DNA of 59,695 nt. Source: Utricularia gibba (lineage: Eukaryota > Streptophyta > Magnoliopsida > Lamiales > Lentibulariaceae). The notes beneath the pieces were generated by a model. The model ran no database searches. It had not been told where the DNA came from and was given only the letters and a program-made list of their open reading frames with translations. Below, one piece after another: positions 37,401-52,296 of this stretch; position 1 is the first letter of the stretch; the number at the start of each line of letters is the position of its first letter. The stretch covers positions 1-59,695 of the forward strand of contig NEEC01000037.1 of NCBI GenBank assembly GCA_002189035.1, written 5' to 3'. Both the position numbers and the translations under genes were made by a program.

Positions 37401-40400
37401 TCCAAGCTCCGTCGGATAGTGCCACCCTCGATAGCCAGCATATCAATGCTATCTTGACAGGCTGCTGACGGGAATCGACAGTCCCCGAGCTCACTTTTTG
37501 CTACATGGATTTAAAGAAGTTGAGTAGCTTATGTTTGTATGCAGAACACGAGAAGTCCCCATCCGTCGCAGAAAAGGGGCGTGGATAGATGTGAGTGTTG
37601 CCACTCCCTTCTCTATGACCTTAAAATCGTGTATTTGTGTGCTTCTTGCGGTTTGTCTTCAGACCGGAATGTCCTTCTTCGAGGTTCACTTCATTGTGGT
37701 GCACTCGGGTTGTTCCGCTTGTATTTCCTCACGAGAGGAGATACGTTTGTGTCCTCCTTCACTTCATGGAAAGATGTGGGAGCACGCAGCAGATTATGGA
37801 GATTTGAAACAGAACACACATCACGAGGCAACCTAACGACGCAGCAACCAGCCCGACCTCGGTCTACCTGGAGCACCATCAATGAGCATGGCGTTGGAAG
37901 TGGCATACTCTACATGCAAAACGTAACCACCACCTCCTCTGACGTATGCTCGGTTCTCCTTGTAGGTGGAGTGGATGGTGGTCCCGATGACGCGCCTCCT
38001 ACATGCACCTCGAACCACGCAGGTAATGCAAGCACACGCAACATCATGCGTCTTCACTCCACAGCAGGAGGCTCCATGCATGTTTCTAACAGCATCGATC
38101 ATTCGCTCCCCTTCATTTCGAGCTTCACGAGATGGCTGGAATACCATCGAAACCCTGCATATCTTTCCTGGAGCACCCGCCCAAGTGCGACAAAGCTCCT
38201 ATTTTCTTAGGACATCCGCGTCATGGCCATTCTTCGTCTCAACTTGTTTTCCCAGAGTGGGCTCGAAGGCGACGATCCGTTAACATGCAGCAAAGGAAGC
38301 CAACACTCGCCAACAGAAGGTCACGCTTTGCGGAAACCATGCTCTCTAAAAGGCATTGCATAACAATCCGAACGAGCTCACCAGCAGGAACTCAGGGAAC
38401 GTGAGTTGGGACATGATGAAAGGGAAGTATGAGGCGAATTCGCATTCCAATGTTATCACTATTTGCGATCCCAAAATTGAATCCAAAAGTTCGTAGCAGA
38501 GAGGCTGCAAAAAACTACAGAAATCGGTTCTCGAAGGCCGTACCAGCATTCCAACATGAGGGGCACACGCAAAGGGATCCTTGGAGCAACAAACGGTGGT
38601 ACGCATACGCGACCAGGGTTGCGCCCAAAGTCATCGATCCTGGATCGCGGCGTTGTGAACGTCGTTTTCACAATCGTGTAGCTGTGTAGAACCATTCAAG
38701 CTGTAGAATGCAAGGTGCGCCTACATGTCCGGTGGTTCGAAGGAGCGTTCATCCGCATGAGGTTTCTGCGAGTCCAAGGGTTGGAATGCAGTCAATTAGC
38801 CATGGGAGTAAGAAAAAAAGACGAACAAGTCGAGAAACCCTCCAAAAGGGCGCGGTGTCTAGAACACCTCCTTTGAGAATGGAGGGCGGATGGAACTTGC
38901 TCCACATGCCGCGAATGGAGATATGCATACGAAAAAACACCAACATCGGGTCACCGACGTCGTTGCCAAGGAACTCTCTACAAGCACCGTGTGACGACCT
39001 CCTTTGCAGCTATTGGATCCCCCTGCGGAGTGTCTCCGTACCTCGAAAAAACGAGCTTTCTACGGTAGCTCGTTTTCAGGAGCGCATGGCTCTTGAAACT
39101 CAGCACATGGATTCGCAATGATGGCAAGGGAGAGCACGTCCAATGGCGTAGTTACCGCGCCGCAATCGCATTCGAGGAGAAAAGAAGTTGTTTGGAAAAG
39201 AATTGGGCATCAAGGAAGACCGTTCAAATAGGCTCACGAAATTTGGAATTGGAGCAGCAGTACGTGTGACTTGTGTTGCTCCACCATTATGTGCGTCGAT
39301 GGGTGTAGCGTGTTTGCGCAGTTTCACAAGGATACAGGGTGGCGAACAGTAGTTTGCAATAAGCATGAAGCGGGGGGTACCGCTTGTGCACAAAAAGCTA
39401 TAAAAGCTGTCCTTGTATAATTTCCCATGGGTATGAACCAGGTGCCGGGTTCACACGCAAGCCTTCAGGTGAATCTACGTGACGATATTCATTCCAAGCT
39501 CCGTCGGATAGTGCCACCCTCGATAGCCAGCATATCAATGCTATCTTGACAGGCTGCTGACGGGAATCGACAGTCCCCGAGCTCACTTTTTGCTACATGG
39601 ATTTAAAGAAGTTGAGTAGCTTATGTTTGTATGCAGAACACGAGAAGTCCCCATCCGTCGCAGAAAAGGGGCGTGGATAGATGTGAGTGTTGCCACTCCC
39701 TTCTCTATGACCTTAAAATCGTGTATTTGTGTGCTTCTTGCGGTTTGTCTTCAGACCGGAATGTCCTTCTTCGAGGTTCACTTCATTGTGGTGCACTCGG
39801 GTTGTTCCGCTTGTATTTCCTCACGAGAGGAGATACGTTTGTGTCCTCCTTCACTTCATGGAAAGATGTGGGAGCACGCAGCAGATTATGGAGATTTGAA
39901 ACAGAACACACATCACGAGGCAACCTAACGACGCAGCAACCAGCCCGACCTCGGTCTACCTGGAGCACCATCAATGAGCATGGCGTTGGAAGTGGCATAC
40001 TCTACATGCAAAACGTAACCACCACCTCCTCTGACGTATGCTCGGTTCTCCTTGTAGGTGGAGTGGATGGTGGTCCCGATGACGCGCCTCCTACATGCAC
40101 CTCGAACCACGCAGGTAATGCAAGCACACGCAACATCATGCGTCTTCACTCCACAGCAGGAGGCTCCATGCATGTTTCTAACAGCATCGATCATTCGCTC
40201 CCCTTCATTTCGAGCTTCACGAGATGGCTGGAATACCATCGAAACCCTGCATATCTTTCCTGGAGCACCCGCCCAAGTGCGACAAAGCTCCTATTTTCTT
40301 AGGACATCCGCGTCATGGCCATTCTTCGTCTCAACTTGTTTTCCCAGAGTGGGCTCGAAGGCGACGATCCGTTAACATGCAGCAAAGGAAGCCAACACTC

Positions 40401-43400
40401 GCCAACAGAAGGTCACGCTTTGCGGAAACCATGCTCTCTAAAAGGCATTGCATAACAATCCGAACGAGCTCACCAGCAGGAACTCAGGGAACGTGAGTTG
40501 GGACATGATGAAAGGGAAGTATGAGGCGAATTCGCATTCCAATGTTATCACTATTTGCGATCCCAAAATTGAATCCAAAAGTTCGTAGCAGAGAGGCTGC
40601 AAAAAACTACAGAAATCGGTTCTCGAAGGCCGTACCAGCATTCCAACATGAGGGGCACACGCAAAGGGATCCTTGGAGCAACAAACGGTGGTACGCATAC
40701 GCGACCAGGGTTGCGCCCAAAGTCATCGATCCTGGATCGCGGCGTTGTGAACGTCGTTTTCACAATCGTGTAGCTGTGTAGAACCATTCAAGCTGTAGAA
40801 TGCAAGGTGCGCCTACATGTCCGGTGGTTCGAAGGAGCGTTCATCCGCATGAGGTTTCTGCGAGTCCAAGGGTTGGAATGCAGTCAATTAGCCATGGGAG
40901 TAAGAAAAAAAGACGAACAAGTCGAGAAACCCTCCAAAAGGGCGCGGTGTCTAGAACACCTCCTTTGAGAATGGAGGGCGGATGGAACTTGCTCCACATG
41001 CCGCGAATGGAGATATGCATACGAAAAAACACCAACATCGGGTCACCGACGTCGTTGCCAAGGAACTCTCTACAAGCACCGTGTGACGACCTCCTTTGCA
41101 GCTATTGGATCCCCCTGCGGAGTGTCTCCGTACCTCGAAAAAACGAGCTTTCTACGGTAGCTCGTTTTCAGGAGCGCATGGCTCTTGAAACTCAGCACAT
41201 GGATTCGCAATGATGGCAAGGGAGAGCACGTCCAATGGCGTAGTTACCGCGCCGCAATCGCATTCGAGGAGAAAAGAAGTTGTTTGGAAAAGAATTGGGC
41301 ATCAAGGAAGACCGTTCAAATAGGCTCACGAAATTTGGAATTGGAGCAGCAGTACGTGTGACTTGTGTTGCTCCACCATTATGTGCGTCGATGGGTGTAG
41401 CGTGTTTGCGCAGTTTCACAAGGATACAGGGTGGCGAACAGTAGTTTGCAATAAGCATGAAGCGGGGGGTACCGCTTGTGCACAAAAAGCTATAAAAGCT
41501 GTCCTTGTATAATTTCCCATGGGTATGAACCAGGTGCCGGGTTCACACGCAAGCCTTCAGGTGAATCTACGTGACGATATTCATTCCAAGCTCCGTCGGA
41601 TAGTGCCACCCTCGATAGCCAGCATATCAATGCTATCTTGACAGGCTGCTGACGGGAATCGACAGTCCCCGAGCTCACTTTTTGCTACATGGATTTAAAG
41701 AAGTTGAGTAGCTTATGTTTGTATGCAGAACACGAGAAGTCCCCATCCGTCGCAGAAAAGGGGCGTGGATAGATGTGAGTGTTGCCACTCCCTTCTCTAT
41801 GACCTTAAAATCGTGTATTTGTGTGCTTCTTGCGGTTTGTCTTCAGACCGGAATGTCCTTCTTCGAGGTTCACTTCATTGTGGTGCACTCGGGTTGTTCC
41901 GCTTGTATTTCCTCACGAGAGGAGATACGTTTGTGTCCTCCTTCACTTCATGGAAAGATGTGGGAGCACGCAGCAGATTATGGAGATTTGAAACAGAACA
42001 CACATCACGAGGCAACCTAACGACGCAGCAACCAGCCCGACCTCGGTCTACCTGGAGCACCATCAATGAGCATGGCGTTGGAAGTGGCATACTCTACATG
42101 CAAAACGTAACCACCACCTCCTCTGACGTATGCTCGGTTCTCCTTGTAGGTGGAGTGGATGGTGGTCCCGATGACGCGCCTCCTACATGCACCTCGAACC
42201 ACGCAGGTAATGCAAGCACACGCAACATCATGCGTCTTCACTCCACAGCAGGAGGCTCCATGCATGTTTCTAACAGCATCGATCATTCGCTCCCCTTCAT
42301 TTCGAGCTTCACGAGATGGCTGGAATACCATCGAAACCCTGCATATCTTTCCTGGAGCACCCGCCCAAGTGCGACAAAGCTCCTATTTTCTTAGGACATC
42401 CGCGTCATGGCCATTCTTCGTCTCAACTTGTTTTCCCAGAGTGGGCTCGAAGGCGACGATCCGTTAACATGCAGCAAAGGAAGCCAACACTCGCCAACAG
42501 AAGGTCACGCTTTGCGGAAACCATGCTCTCTAAAAGGCATTGCATAACAATCCGAACGAGCTCACCAGCAGGAACTCAGGGAACGTGAGTTGGGACATGA
42601 TGAAAGGGAAGTATGAGGCGAATTCGCATTCCAATGTTATCACTATTTGCGATCCCAAAATTGAATCCAAAAGTTCGTAGCAGAGAGGCTGCAAAAAACT
42701 ACAGAAATCGGTTCTCGAAGGCCGTACCAGCATTCCAACATGAGGGGCACACGCAAAGGGATCCTTGGAGCAACAAACGGTGGTACGCATACGCGACCAG
42801 GGTTGCGCCCAAAGTCATCGATCCTGGATCGCGGCGTTGTGAACGTCGTTTTCACAATCGTGTAGCTGTGTAGAACCATTCAAGCTGTAGAATGCAAGGT
42901 GCGCCTACATGTCCGGTGGTTCGAAGGAGCGTTCATCCGCATGAGGTTTCTGCGAGTCCAAGGGTTGGAATGCAGTCAATTAGCCATGGGAGTAAGAAAA
43001 AAAGACGAACAAGTCGAGAAACCCTCCAAAAGGGCGCGGTGTCTAGAACACCTCCTTTGAGAATGGAGGGCGGATGGAACTTGCTCCACATGCCGCGAAT
43101 GGAGATATGCATACGAAAAAACACCAACATCGGGTCACCGACGTCGTTGCCAAGGAACTCTCTACAAGCACCGTGTGACGACCTCCTTTGCAGCTATTGG
43201 ATCCCCCTGCGGAGTGTCTCCGTACCTCGAAAAAACGAGCTTTCTACGGTAGCTCGTTTTCAGGAGCGCATGGCTCTTGAAACTCAGCACATGGATTCGC
43301 AATGATGGCAAGGGAGAGCACGTCCAATGGCGTAGTTACCGCGCCGCAATCGCATTCGAGGAGAAAAGAAGTTGTTTGGAAAAGAATTGGGCATCAAGGA

Positions 43401-46400
43401 AGACCGTTCAAATAGGCTCACGAAATTTGGAATTGGAGCAGCAGTACGTGTGACTTGTGTTGCTCCACCATTATGTGCGTCGATGGGTGTAGCGTGTTTG
43501 CGCAGTTTCACAAGGATACAGGGTGGCGAACAGTAGTTTGCAATAAGCATGAAGCGGGGGGTACCGCTTGTGCACAAAAAGCTATAAAAGCTGTCCTTGT
43601 ATAATTTCCCATGGGTATGAACCAGGTGCCGGGTTCACACGCAAGCCTTCAGGTGAATCTACGTGACGATATTCATTCCAAGCTCCGTCGGATAGTGCCA
43701 CCCTCGATAGCCAGCATATCAATGCTATCTTGACAGGCTGCTGACGGGAATCGACAGTCCCCGAGCTCACTTTTTGCTACATGGATTTAAAGAAGTTGAG
43801 TAGCTTATGTTTGTATGCAGAACACGAGAAGTCCCCATCCGTCGCAGAAAAGGGGCGTGGATAGATGTGAGTGTTGCCACTCCCTTCTCTATGACCTTAA
43901 AATCGTGTATTTGTGTGCTTCTTGCGGTTTGTCTTCAGACCGGAATGTCCTTCTTCGAGGTTCACTTCATTGTGGTGCACTCGGGTTGTTCCGCTTGTAT
44001 TTCCTCACGAGAGGAGATACGTTTGTGTCCTCCTTCACTTCATGGAAAGATGTGGGAGCACGCAGCAGATTATGGAGATTTGAAACAGAACACACATCAC
44101 GAGGCAACCTAACGACGCAGCAACCAGCCCGACCTCGGTCTACCTGGAGCACCATCAATGAGCATGGCGTTGGAAGTGGCATACTCTACATGCAAAACGT
44201 AACCACCACCTCCTCTGACGTATGCTCGGTTCTCCTTGTAGGTGGAGTGGATGGTGGTCCCGATGACGCGCCTCCTACATGCACCTCGAACCACGCAGGT
44301 AATGCAAGCACACGCAACATCATGCGTCTTCACTCCACAGCAGGAGGCTCCATGCATGTTTCTAACAGCATCGATCATTCGCTCCCCTTCATTTCGAGCT
44401 TCACGAGATGGCTGGAATACCATCGAAACCCTGCATATCTTTCCTGGAGCACCCGCCCAAGTGCGACAAAGCTCCTATTTTCTTAGGACATCCGCGTCAT
44501 GGCCATTCTTCGTCTCAACTTGTTTTCCCAGAGTGGGCTCGAAGGCGACGATCCGTTAACATGCAGCAAAGGAAGCCAACACTCGCCAACAGAAGGTCAC
44601 GCTTTGCGGAAACCATGCTCTCTAAAAGGCATTGCATAACAATCCGAACGAGCTCACCAGCAGGAACTCAGGGAACGTGAGTTGGGACATGATGAAAGGG
44701 AAGTATGAGGCGAATTCGCATTCCAATGTTATCACTATTTGCGATCCCAAAATTGAATCCAAAAGTTCGTAGCAGAGAGGCTGCAAAAAACTACAGAAAT
44801 CGGTTCTCGAAGGCCGTACCAGCATTCCAACATGAGGGGCACACGCAAAGGGATCCTTGGAGCAACAAACGGTGGTACGCATACGCGACCAGGGTTGCGC
44901 CCAAAGTCATCGATCCTGGATCGCGGCGTTGTGAACGTCGTTTTCACAATCGTGTAGCTGTGTAGAACCATTCAAGCTGTAGAATGCAAGGTGCGCCTAC
45001 ATGTCCGGTGGTTCGAAGGAGCGTTCATCCGCATGAGGTTTCTGCGAGTCCAAGGGTTGGAATGCAGTCAATTAGCCATGGGAGTAAGAAAAAAAGACGA
45101 ACAAGTCGAGAAACCCTCCAAAAGGGCGCGGTGTCTAGAACACCTCCTTTGAGAATGGAGGGCGGATGGAACTTGCTCCACATGCCGCGAATGGAGATAT
45201 GCATACGAAAAAACACCAACATCGGGTCACCGACGTCGTTGCCAAGGAACTCTCTACAAGCACCGTGTGACGACCTCCTTTGCAGCTATTGGATCCCCCT
45301 GCGGAGTGTCTCCGTACCTCGAAAAAACGAGCTTTCTACGGTAGCTCGTTTTCAGGAGCGCATGGCTCTTGAAACTCAGCACATGGATTCGCAATGATGG
45401 CAAGGGAGAGCACGTCCAATGGCGTAGTTACCGCGCCGCAATCGCATTCGAGGAGAAAAGAAGTTGTTTGGAAAAGAATTGGGCATCAAGGAAGACCGTT
45501 CAAATAGGCTCACGAAATTTGGAATTGGAGCAGCAGTACGTGTGACTTGTGTTGCTCCACCATTATGTGCGTCGATGGGTGTAGCGTGTTTGCGCAGTTT
45601 CACAAGGATACAGGGTGGCGAACAGTAGTTTGCAATAAGCATGAAGCGGGGGGTACCGCTTGTGCACAAAAAGCTATAAAAGCTGTCCTTGTATAATTTC
45701 CCATGGGTATGAACCAGGTGCCGGGTTCACACGCAAGCCTTCAGGTGAATCTACGTGACGATATTCATTCCAAGCTCCGTCGGATAGTGCCACCCTCGAT
45801 AGCCAGCATATCAATGCTATCTTGACAGGCTGCTGACGGGAATCGACAGTCCCCGAGCTCACTTTTTGCTACATGGATTTAAAGAAGTTGAGTAGCTTAT
45901 GTTTGTATGCAGAACACGAGAAGTCCCCATCCGTCGCAGAAAAGGGGCGTGGATAGATGTGAGTGTTGCCACTCCCTTCTCTATGACCTTAAAATCGTGT
46001 ATTTGTGTGCTTCTTGCGGTTTGTCTTCAGACCGGAATGTCCTTCTTCGAGGTTCACTTCATTGTGGTGCACTCGGGTTGTTCCGCTTGTATTTCCTCAC
46101 GAGAGGAGATACGTTTGTGTCCTCCTTCACTTCATGGAAAGATGTGGGAGCACGCAGCAGATTATGGAGATTTGAAACAGAACACACATCACGAGGCAAC
46201 CTAACGACGCAGCAACCAGCCCGACCTCGGTCTACCTGGAGCACCATCAATGAGCATGGCGTTGGAAGTGGCATACTCTACATGCAAAACGTAACCACCA
46301 CCTCCTCTGACGTATGCTCGGTTCTCCTTGTAGGTGGAGTGGATGGTGGTCCCGATGACGCGCCTCCTACATGCACCTCGAACCACGCAGGTAATGCAAG

Positions 46401-49400
46401 CACACGCAACATCATGCGTCTTCACTCCACAGCAGGAGGCTCCATGCATGTTTCTAACAGCATCGATCATTCGCTCCCCTTCATTTCGAGCTTCACGAGA
46501 TGGCTGGAATACCATCGAAACCCTGCATATCTTTCCTGGAGCACCCGCCCAAGTGCGACAAAGCTCCTATTTTCTTAGGACATCCGCGTCATGGCCATTC
46601 TTCGTCTCAACTTGTTTTCCCAGAGTGGGCTCGAAGGCGACGATCCGTTAACATGCAGCAAAGGAAGCCAACACTCGCCAACAGAAGGTCACGCTTTGCG
46701 GAAACCATGCTCTCTAAAAGGCATTGCATAACAATCCGAACGAGCTCACCAGCAGGAACTCAGGGAACGTGAGTTGGGACATGATGAAAGGGAAGTATGA
46801 GGCGAATTCGCATTCCAATGTTATCACTATTTGCGATCCCAAAATTGAATCCAAAAGTTCGTAGCAGAGAGGCTGCAAAAAACTACAGAAATCGGTTCTC
46901 GAAGGCCGTACCAGCATTCCAACATGAGGGGCACACGCAAAGGGATCCTTGGAGCAACAAACGGTGGTACGCATACGCGACCAGGGTTGCGCCCAAAGTC
47001 ATCGATCCTGGATCGCGGCGTTGTGAACGTCGTTTTCACAATCGTGTAGCTGTGTAGAACCATTCAAGCTGTAGAATGCAAGGTGCGCCTACATGTCCGG
47101 TGGTTCGAAGGAGCGTTCATCCGCATGAGGTTTCTGCGAGTCCAAGGGTTGGAATGCAGTCAATTAGCCATGGGAGTAAGAAAAAAAGACGAACAAGTCG
47201 AGAAACCCTCCAAAAGGGCGCGGTGTCTAGAACACCTCCTTTGAGAATGGAGGGCGGATGGAACTTGCTCCACATGCCGCGAATGGAGATATGCATACGA
47301 AAAAACACCAACATCGGGTCACCGACGTCGTTGCCAAGGAACTCTCTACAAGCACCGTGTGACGACCTCCTTTGCAGCTATTGGATCCCCCTGCGGAGTG
47401 TCTCCGTACCTCGAAAAAACGAGCTTTCTACGGTAGCTCGTTTTCAGGAGCGCATGGCTCTTGAAACTCAGCACATGGATTCGCAATGATGGCAAGGGAG
47501 AGCACGTCCAATGGCGTAGTTACCGCGCCGCAATCGCATTCGAGGAGAAAAGAAGTTGTTTGGAAAAGAATTGGGCATCAAGGAAGACCGTTCAAATAGG
47601 CTCACGAAATTTGGAATTGGAGCAGCAGTACGTGTGACTTGTGTTGCTCCACCATTATGTGCGTCGATGGGTGTAGCGTGTTTGCGCAGTTTCACAAGGA
47701 TACAGGGTGGCGAACAGTAGTTTGCAATAAGCATGAAGCGGGGGGTACCGCTTGTGCACAAAAAGCTATAAAAGCTGTCCTTGTATAATTTCCCATGGGT
47801 ATGAACCAGGTGCCGGGTTCACACGCAAGCCTTCAGGTGAATCTACGTGACGATATTCATTCCAAGCTCCGTCGGATAGTGCCACCCTCGATAGCCAGCA
47901 TATCAATGCTATCTTGACAGGCTGCTGACGGGAATCGACAGTCCCCGAGCTCACTTTTTGCTACATGGATTTAAAGAAGTTGAGTAGCTTATGTTTGTAT
48001 GCAGAACACGAGAAGTCCCCATCCGTCGCAGAAAAGGGGCGTGGATAGATGTGAGTGTTGCCACTCCCTTCTCTATGACCTTAAAATCGTGTATTTGTGT
48101 GCTTCTTGCGGTTTGTCTTCAGACCGGAATGTCCTTCTTCGAGGTTCACTTCATTGTGGTGCACTCGGGTTGTTCCGCTTGTATTTCCTCACGAGAGGAG
48201 ATACGTTTGTGTCCTCCTTCACTTCATGGAAAGATGTGGGAGCACGCAGCAGATTATGGAGATTTGAAACAGAACACACATCACGAGGCAACCTAACGAC
48301 GCAGCAACCAGCCCGACCTCGGTCTACCTGGAGCACCATCAATGAGCATGGCGTTGGAAGTGGCATACTCTACATGCAAAACGTAACCACCACCTCCTCT
48401 GACGTATGCTCGGTTCTCCTTGTAGGTGGAGTGGATGGTGGTCCCGATGACGCGCCTCCTACATGCACCTCGAACCACGCAGGTAATGCAAGCACACGCA
48501 ACATCATGCGTCTTCACTCCACAGCAGGAGGCTCCATGCATGTTTCTAACAGCATCGATCATTCGCTCCCCTTCATTTCGAGCTTCACGAGATGGCTGGA
48601 ATACCATCGAAACCCTGCATATCTTTCCTGGAGCACCCGCCCAAGTGCGACAAAGCTCCTATTTTCTTAGGACATCCGCGTCATGGCCATTCTTCGTCTC
48701 AACTTGTTTTCCCAGAGTGGGCTCGAAGGCGACGATCCGTTAACATGCAGCAAAGGAAGCCAACACTCGCCAACAGAAGGTCACGCTTTGCGGAAACCAT
48801 GCTCTCTAAAAGGCATTGCATAACAATCCGAACGAGCTCACCAGCAGGAACTCAGGGAACGTGAGTTGGGACATGATGAAAGGGAAGTATGAGGCGAATT
48901 CGCATTCCAATGTTATCACTATTTGCGATCCCAAAATTGAATCCAAAAGTTCGTAGCAGAGAGGCTGCAAAAAACTACAGAAATCGGTTCTCGAAGGCCG
49001 TACCAGCATTCCAACATGAGGGGCACACGCAAAGGGATCCTTGGAGCAACAAACGGTGGTACGCATACGCGACCAGGGTTGCGCCCAAAGTCATCGATCC
49101 TGGATCGCGGCGTTGTGAACGTCGTTTTCACAATCGTGTAGCTGTGTAGAACCATTCAAGCTGTAGAATGCAAGGTGCGCCTACATGTCCGGTGGTTCGA
49201 AGGAGCGTTCATCCGCATGAGGTTTCTGCGAGTCCAAGGGTTGGAATGCAGTCAATTAGCCATGGGAGTAAGAAAAAAAGACGAACAAGTCGAGAAACCC
49301 TCCAAAAGGGCGCGGTGTCTAGAACACCTCCTTTGAGAATGGAGGGCGGATGGAACTTGCTCCACATGCCGCGAATGGAGATATGCATACGAAAAAACAC

Positions 49401-50204
49401 CAACATCGGGTCACCGACGTCGTTGCCAAGGAACTCTCTACAAGCACCGTGTGACGACCTCCTTTGCAGCTATTGGATCCCCCTGCGGAGTGTCTCCGTA
49501 CCTCGAAAAAACGAGCTTTCTACGGTAGCTCGTTTTCAGGAGCGCATGGCTCTTGAAACTCAGCACATGGATTCGCAATGATGGCAAGGGAGAGCACGTC
49601 CAATGGCGTAGTTACCGCGCCGCAATCGCATTCGAGGAGAAAAGAAGTTGTTTGGAAAAGAATTGGGCATCAAGGAAGACCGTTCAAATAGGCTCACGAA
49701 ATTTGGAATTGGAGCAGCAGTACGTGTGACTTGTGTTGCTCCACCATTATGTGCGTCGATGGGTGTAGCGTGTTTGCGCAGTTTCACAAGGATACAGGGT
49801 GGCGAACAGTAGTTTGCAATAAGCATGAAGCGGGGGGTACCGCTTGTGCACAAAAAGCTATAAAAGCTGTCCTTGTATAATTTCCCATGGGTATGAACCA
49901 GGTGCCGGGTTCACACGCAAGCCTTCAGGTGAATCTACGTGACGATATTCATTCCAAGCTCCGTCGGATAGTGCCACCCTCGATAGCCAGCATATCAATG
50001 CTATCTTGACAGGCTGCTGACGGGAATCGACAGTCCCCGAGCTCACTTTTTGCTACATGGATTTAAAGAAGTTGAGTAGCTTATGTTTGTATGCAGAACA
50101 CGAGAAGTCCCCATCCGTCGCAGAAAAGGGGCGTGGATAGATGTGAGTGTTGCCACTCCCTTCTCTATGACCTTAAAATCGTGTATTTGTGTGCTTCTTG
50201 CGGT
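10457..50204 (+). repeat. Uniform block: repeat copies 6-24, 19 consensus-type units
   Basis: Nineteen consecutive units of exactly 2,092 bp start at 10457, 12549, 14641, 16733, 18825, 20917, 23009, 25101, 27193, 29285, 31377, 33469, 35561, 37653, 39745, 41837, 43929, 46021 and 48113. All have the majority state at every site that varies elsewhere: C at unit position 831, C at 1102, a six-G run at 1720-1725, and an intact GCCGGG at 1792-1797. Overlapping ORFs on both strands cover nearly the whole unit and translate identically in each copy, so even silent changes in one frame would usually show in another. This is strong but indirect evidence of identity. I did not align every base. Confidence 0.93.
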
Positions 50205-52296
50205 TTGTCTTCAGACCGGAATGTCCTTCTTCGAGGTTCACTTCATTGTGGTGCACTCGGGTTGTTCCGCTTGTATTTCCTCACGAGAGGAGATACGTTT
50301 GTGTCCTCCTTCACTTCATGGAAAGATGTGGGAGCACGCAGCAGATTATGGAGATTTGAAACAGAACACACATCACGAGGCAACCTAACGACGCAGCAAC
50401 CAGCCCGACCTCGGTCTACCTGGAGCACCATCAATGAGCATGGCGTTGGAAGTGGCATACTCTACATGCAAAACGTAACCACCACCTCCTCTGACGTATG
50501 CTCGGTTCTCCTTGTAGGTGGAGTGGATGGTGGTCCCGATGACGCGCCTCCTACATGCACCTCGAACCACGCAGGTAATGCAAGCACACGCAACATCATG
50601 CGTCTTCACTCCACAGCAGGAGGCTCCATGCATGTTTCTAACAGCATCGATCATTCGCTCCCCTTCATTTCGAGCTTCACGAGATGGCTGGAATACCATC
50701 GAAACCCTGCATATCTTTCCTGGAGCACCCGCCCAAGTGCGACAAAGCTCCTATTTTCTTAGGACATCCGCGTCATGGCCATTCTTCGTCTCAACTTGTT
50801 TTCCCAGAGTGGGCTCGAAGGCGACGATCCGTTAACATGCAGCAAAGGAAGCCAACACTCGCCAACAGAAGGTCACGCTTTGCGGAAACCATGCTCTCTA
50901 AAAGGCATTGCATAACAATCCGAACGAGCTCACCAGCAGGAACTCAGGGAACGTGAGTTGGGACATGATGAAAGGGAAGTATGAGGCGAATTCGCATTCC
51001 AATGTTATCACTATTTGCGATCCCAAAATTGAATCCAAAAGTTCGTAGCAGAGAGGCTGCAAAAAACTACAGAAATCGGTTCTCGAAGGCCGTACCAGCA
51101 TTCCAACATGAGGGGCACACGCAAAGGGATCCTTGGAGCAACAAACGGTGGTACGCATACGCGACCAGGGTTGCGCCCAAAGTCATCGATCCTGGATCGC
51201 GGCGTTGTGAACGTCGTTTTCACAATCGTGTAGCTGTGTAGAACCATTCAAGCTGTAGAATGCAAGGTGCGCCTACATGTCCGGTGGTTCGAAGGAGCGT
51301 TCATCGGCATGAGGTTTCTGCGAGTCCAAGGGTTGGAATGCAGTCAATTAGCCATGGGAGTAAGAAAAAAAGACGAACAAGTCGAGAAACCCTCCAAAAG
51401 GGCGCGGTGTCTAGAACACCTCCTTTGAGAATGGAGGGCGGATGGAACTTGCTCCACATGCCGCGAATGGAGATATGCATACGAAAAAACACCAACATCG
51501 GGTCACCGACGTCGTTGCCAAGGAACTCTCTACAAGCACCGTGTGACGACCTCCTTTGCAGCTATTGGATCCCCCTGCGGAGTGTCTCCGTACCTCGAAA
51601 AAACGAGCTTTCTACGGTAGCTCGTTTTCAGGAGCGCATGGCTCTTGAAACTCAGCACATGGATTCGCAATGATGGCAAGGGAGAGCACGTCCAATGGCG
51701 TAGTTACCGCGCCGCAATCGCATTCGAGGAGAAAAGAAGTTGTTTGGAAAAGAATTGGGCATCAAGGAAGACCGTTCAAATAGGCTCACGAAATTTGGAA
51801 TTGGAGCAGCAGTACGTGTGACTTGTGTTGCTCCACCATTATGTGCGTCGATGGGTGTAGCGTGTTTGCGCAGTTTCACAAGGATACAGGGTGGCGAACA
51901 GTAGTTTGCAATAAGCATGAAGCGGGGGGTACCGCTTGTGCACAAAAAGCTATAAAAGCTGTCCTTGTATAATTTCCCATGGGTATGAACCAGGTGCCGG
52001 GTTCACACGCAAGCCTTCAGGTGAATCTACGTGACGATATTCATTCCAAGCTCCGTCGGATAGTGCCACCCTCGATAGCCAGCATATCAATGCTATCTTG
52101 ACAGGCTGCTGACGGGAATCGACAGTCCCCGAGCTCACTTTTTGCTACATGGATTTAAAGAAGTTGAGTAGCTTATGTTTGTATGCAGAACACGAGAAGT
52201 CCCCATCCGTCGCAGAAAAGGGGCGTGGATAGATGTGAGTGTTGCCACTCCCTTCTCTATGACCTTAAAATCGTGTATTTGTGTGCTTCTTGCGGT
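50205..52296 (+). repeat. Repeat copy 25, single substitution
   Basis: Length 2,092. Base 51306 is G instead of C (CATCGGCATG). Only copy 29 shares this third allele at unit position 1102. It changes Pro to Arg in the 137-codon frame and Gly to Arg at the end of the opposing 65-codon frame. It is the first departure from consensus after the uniform block. Confidence 0.95.
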
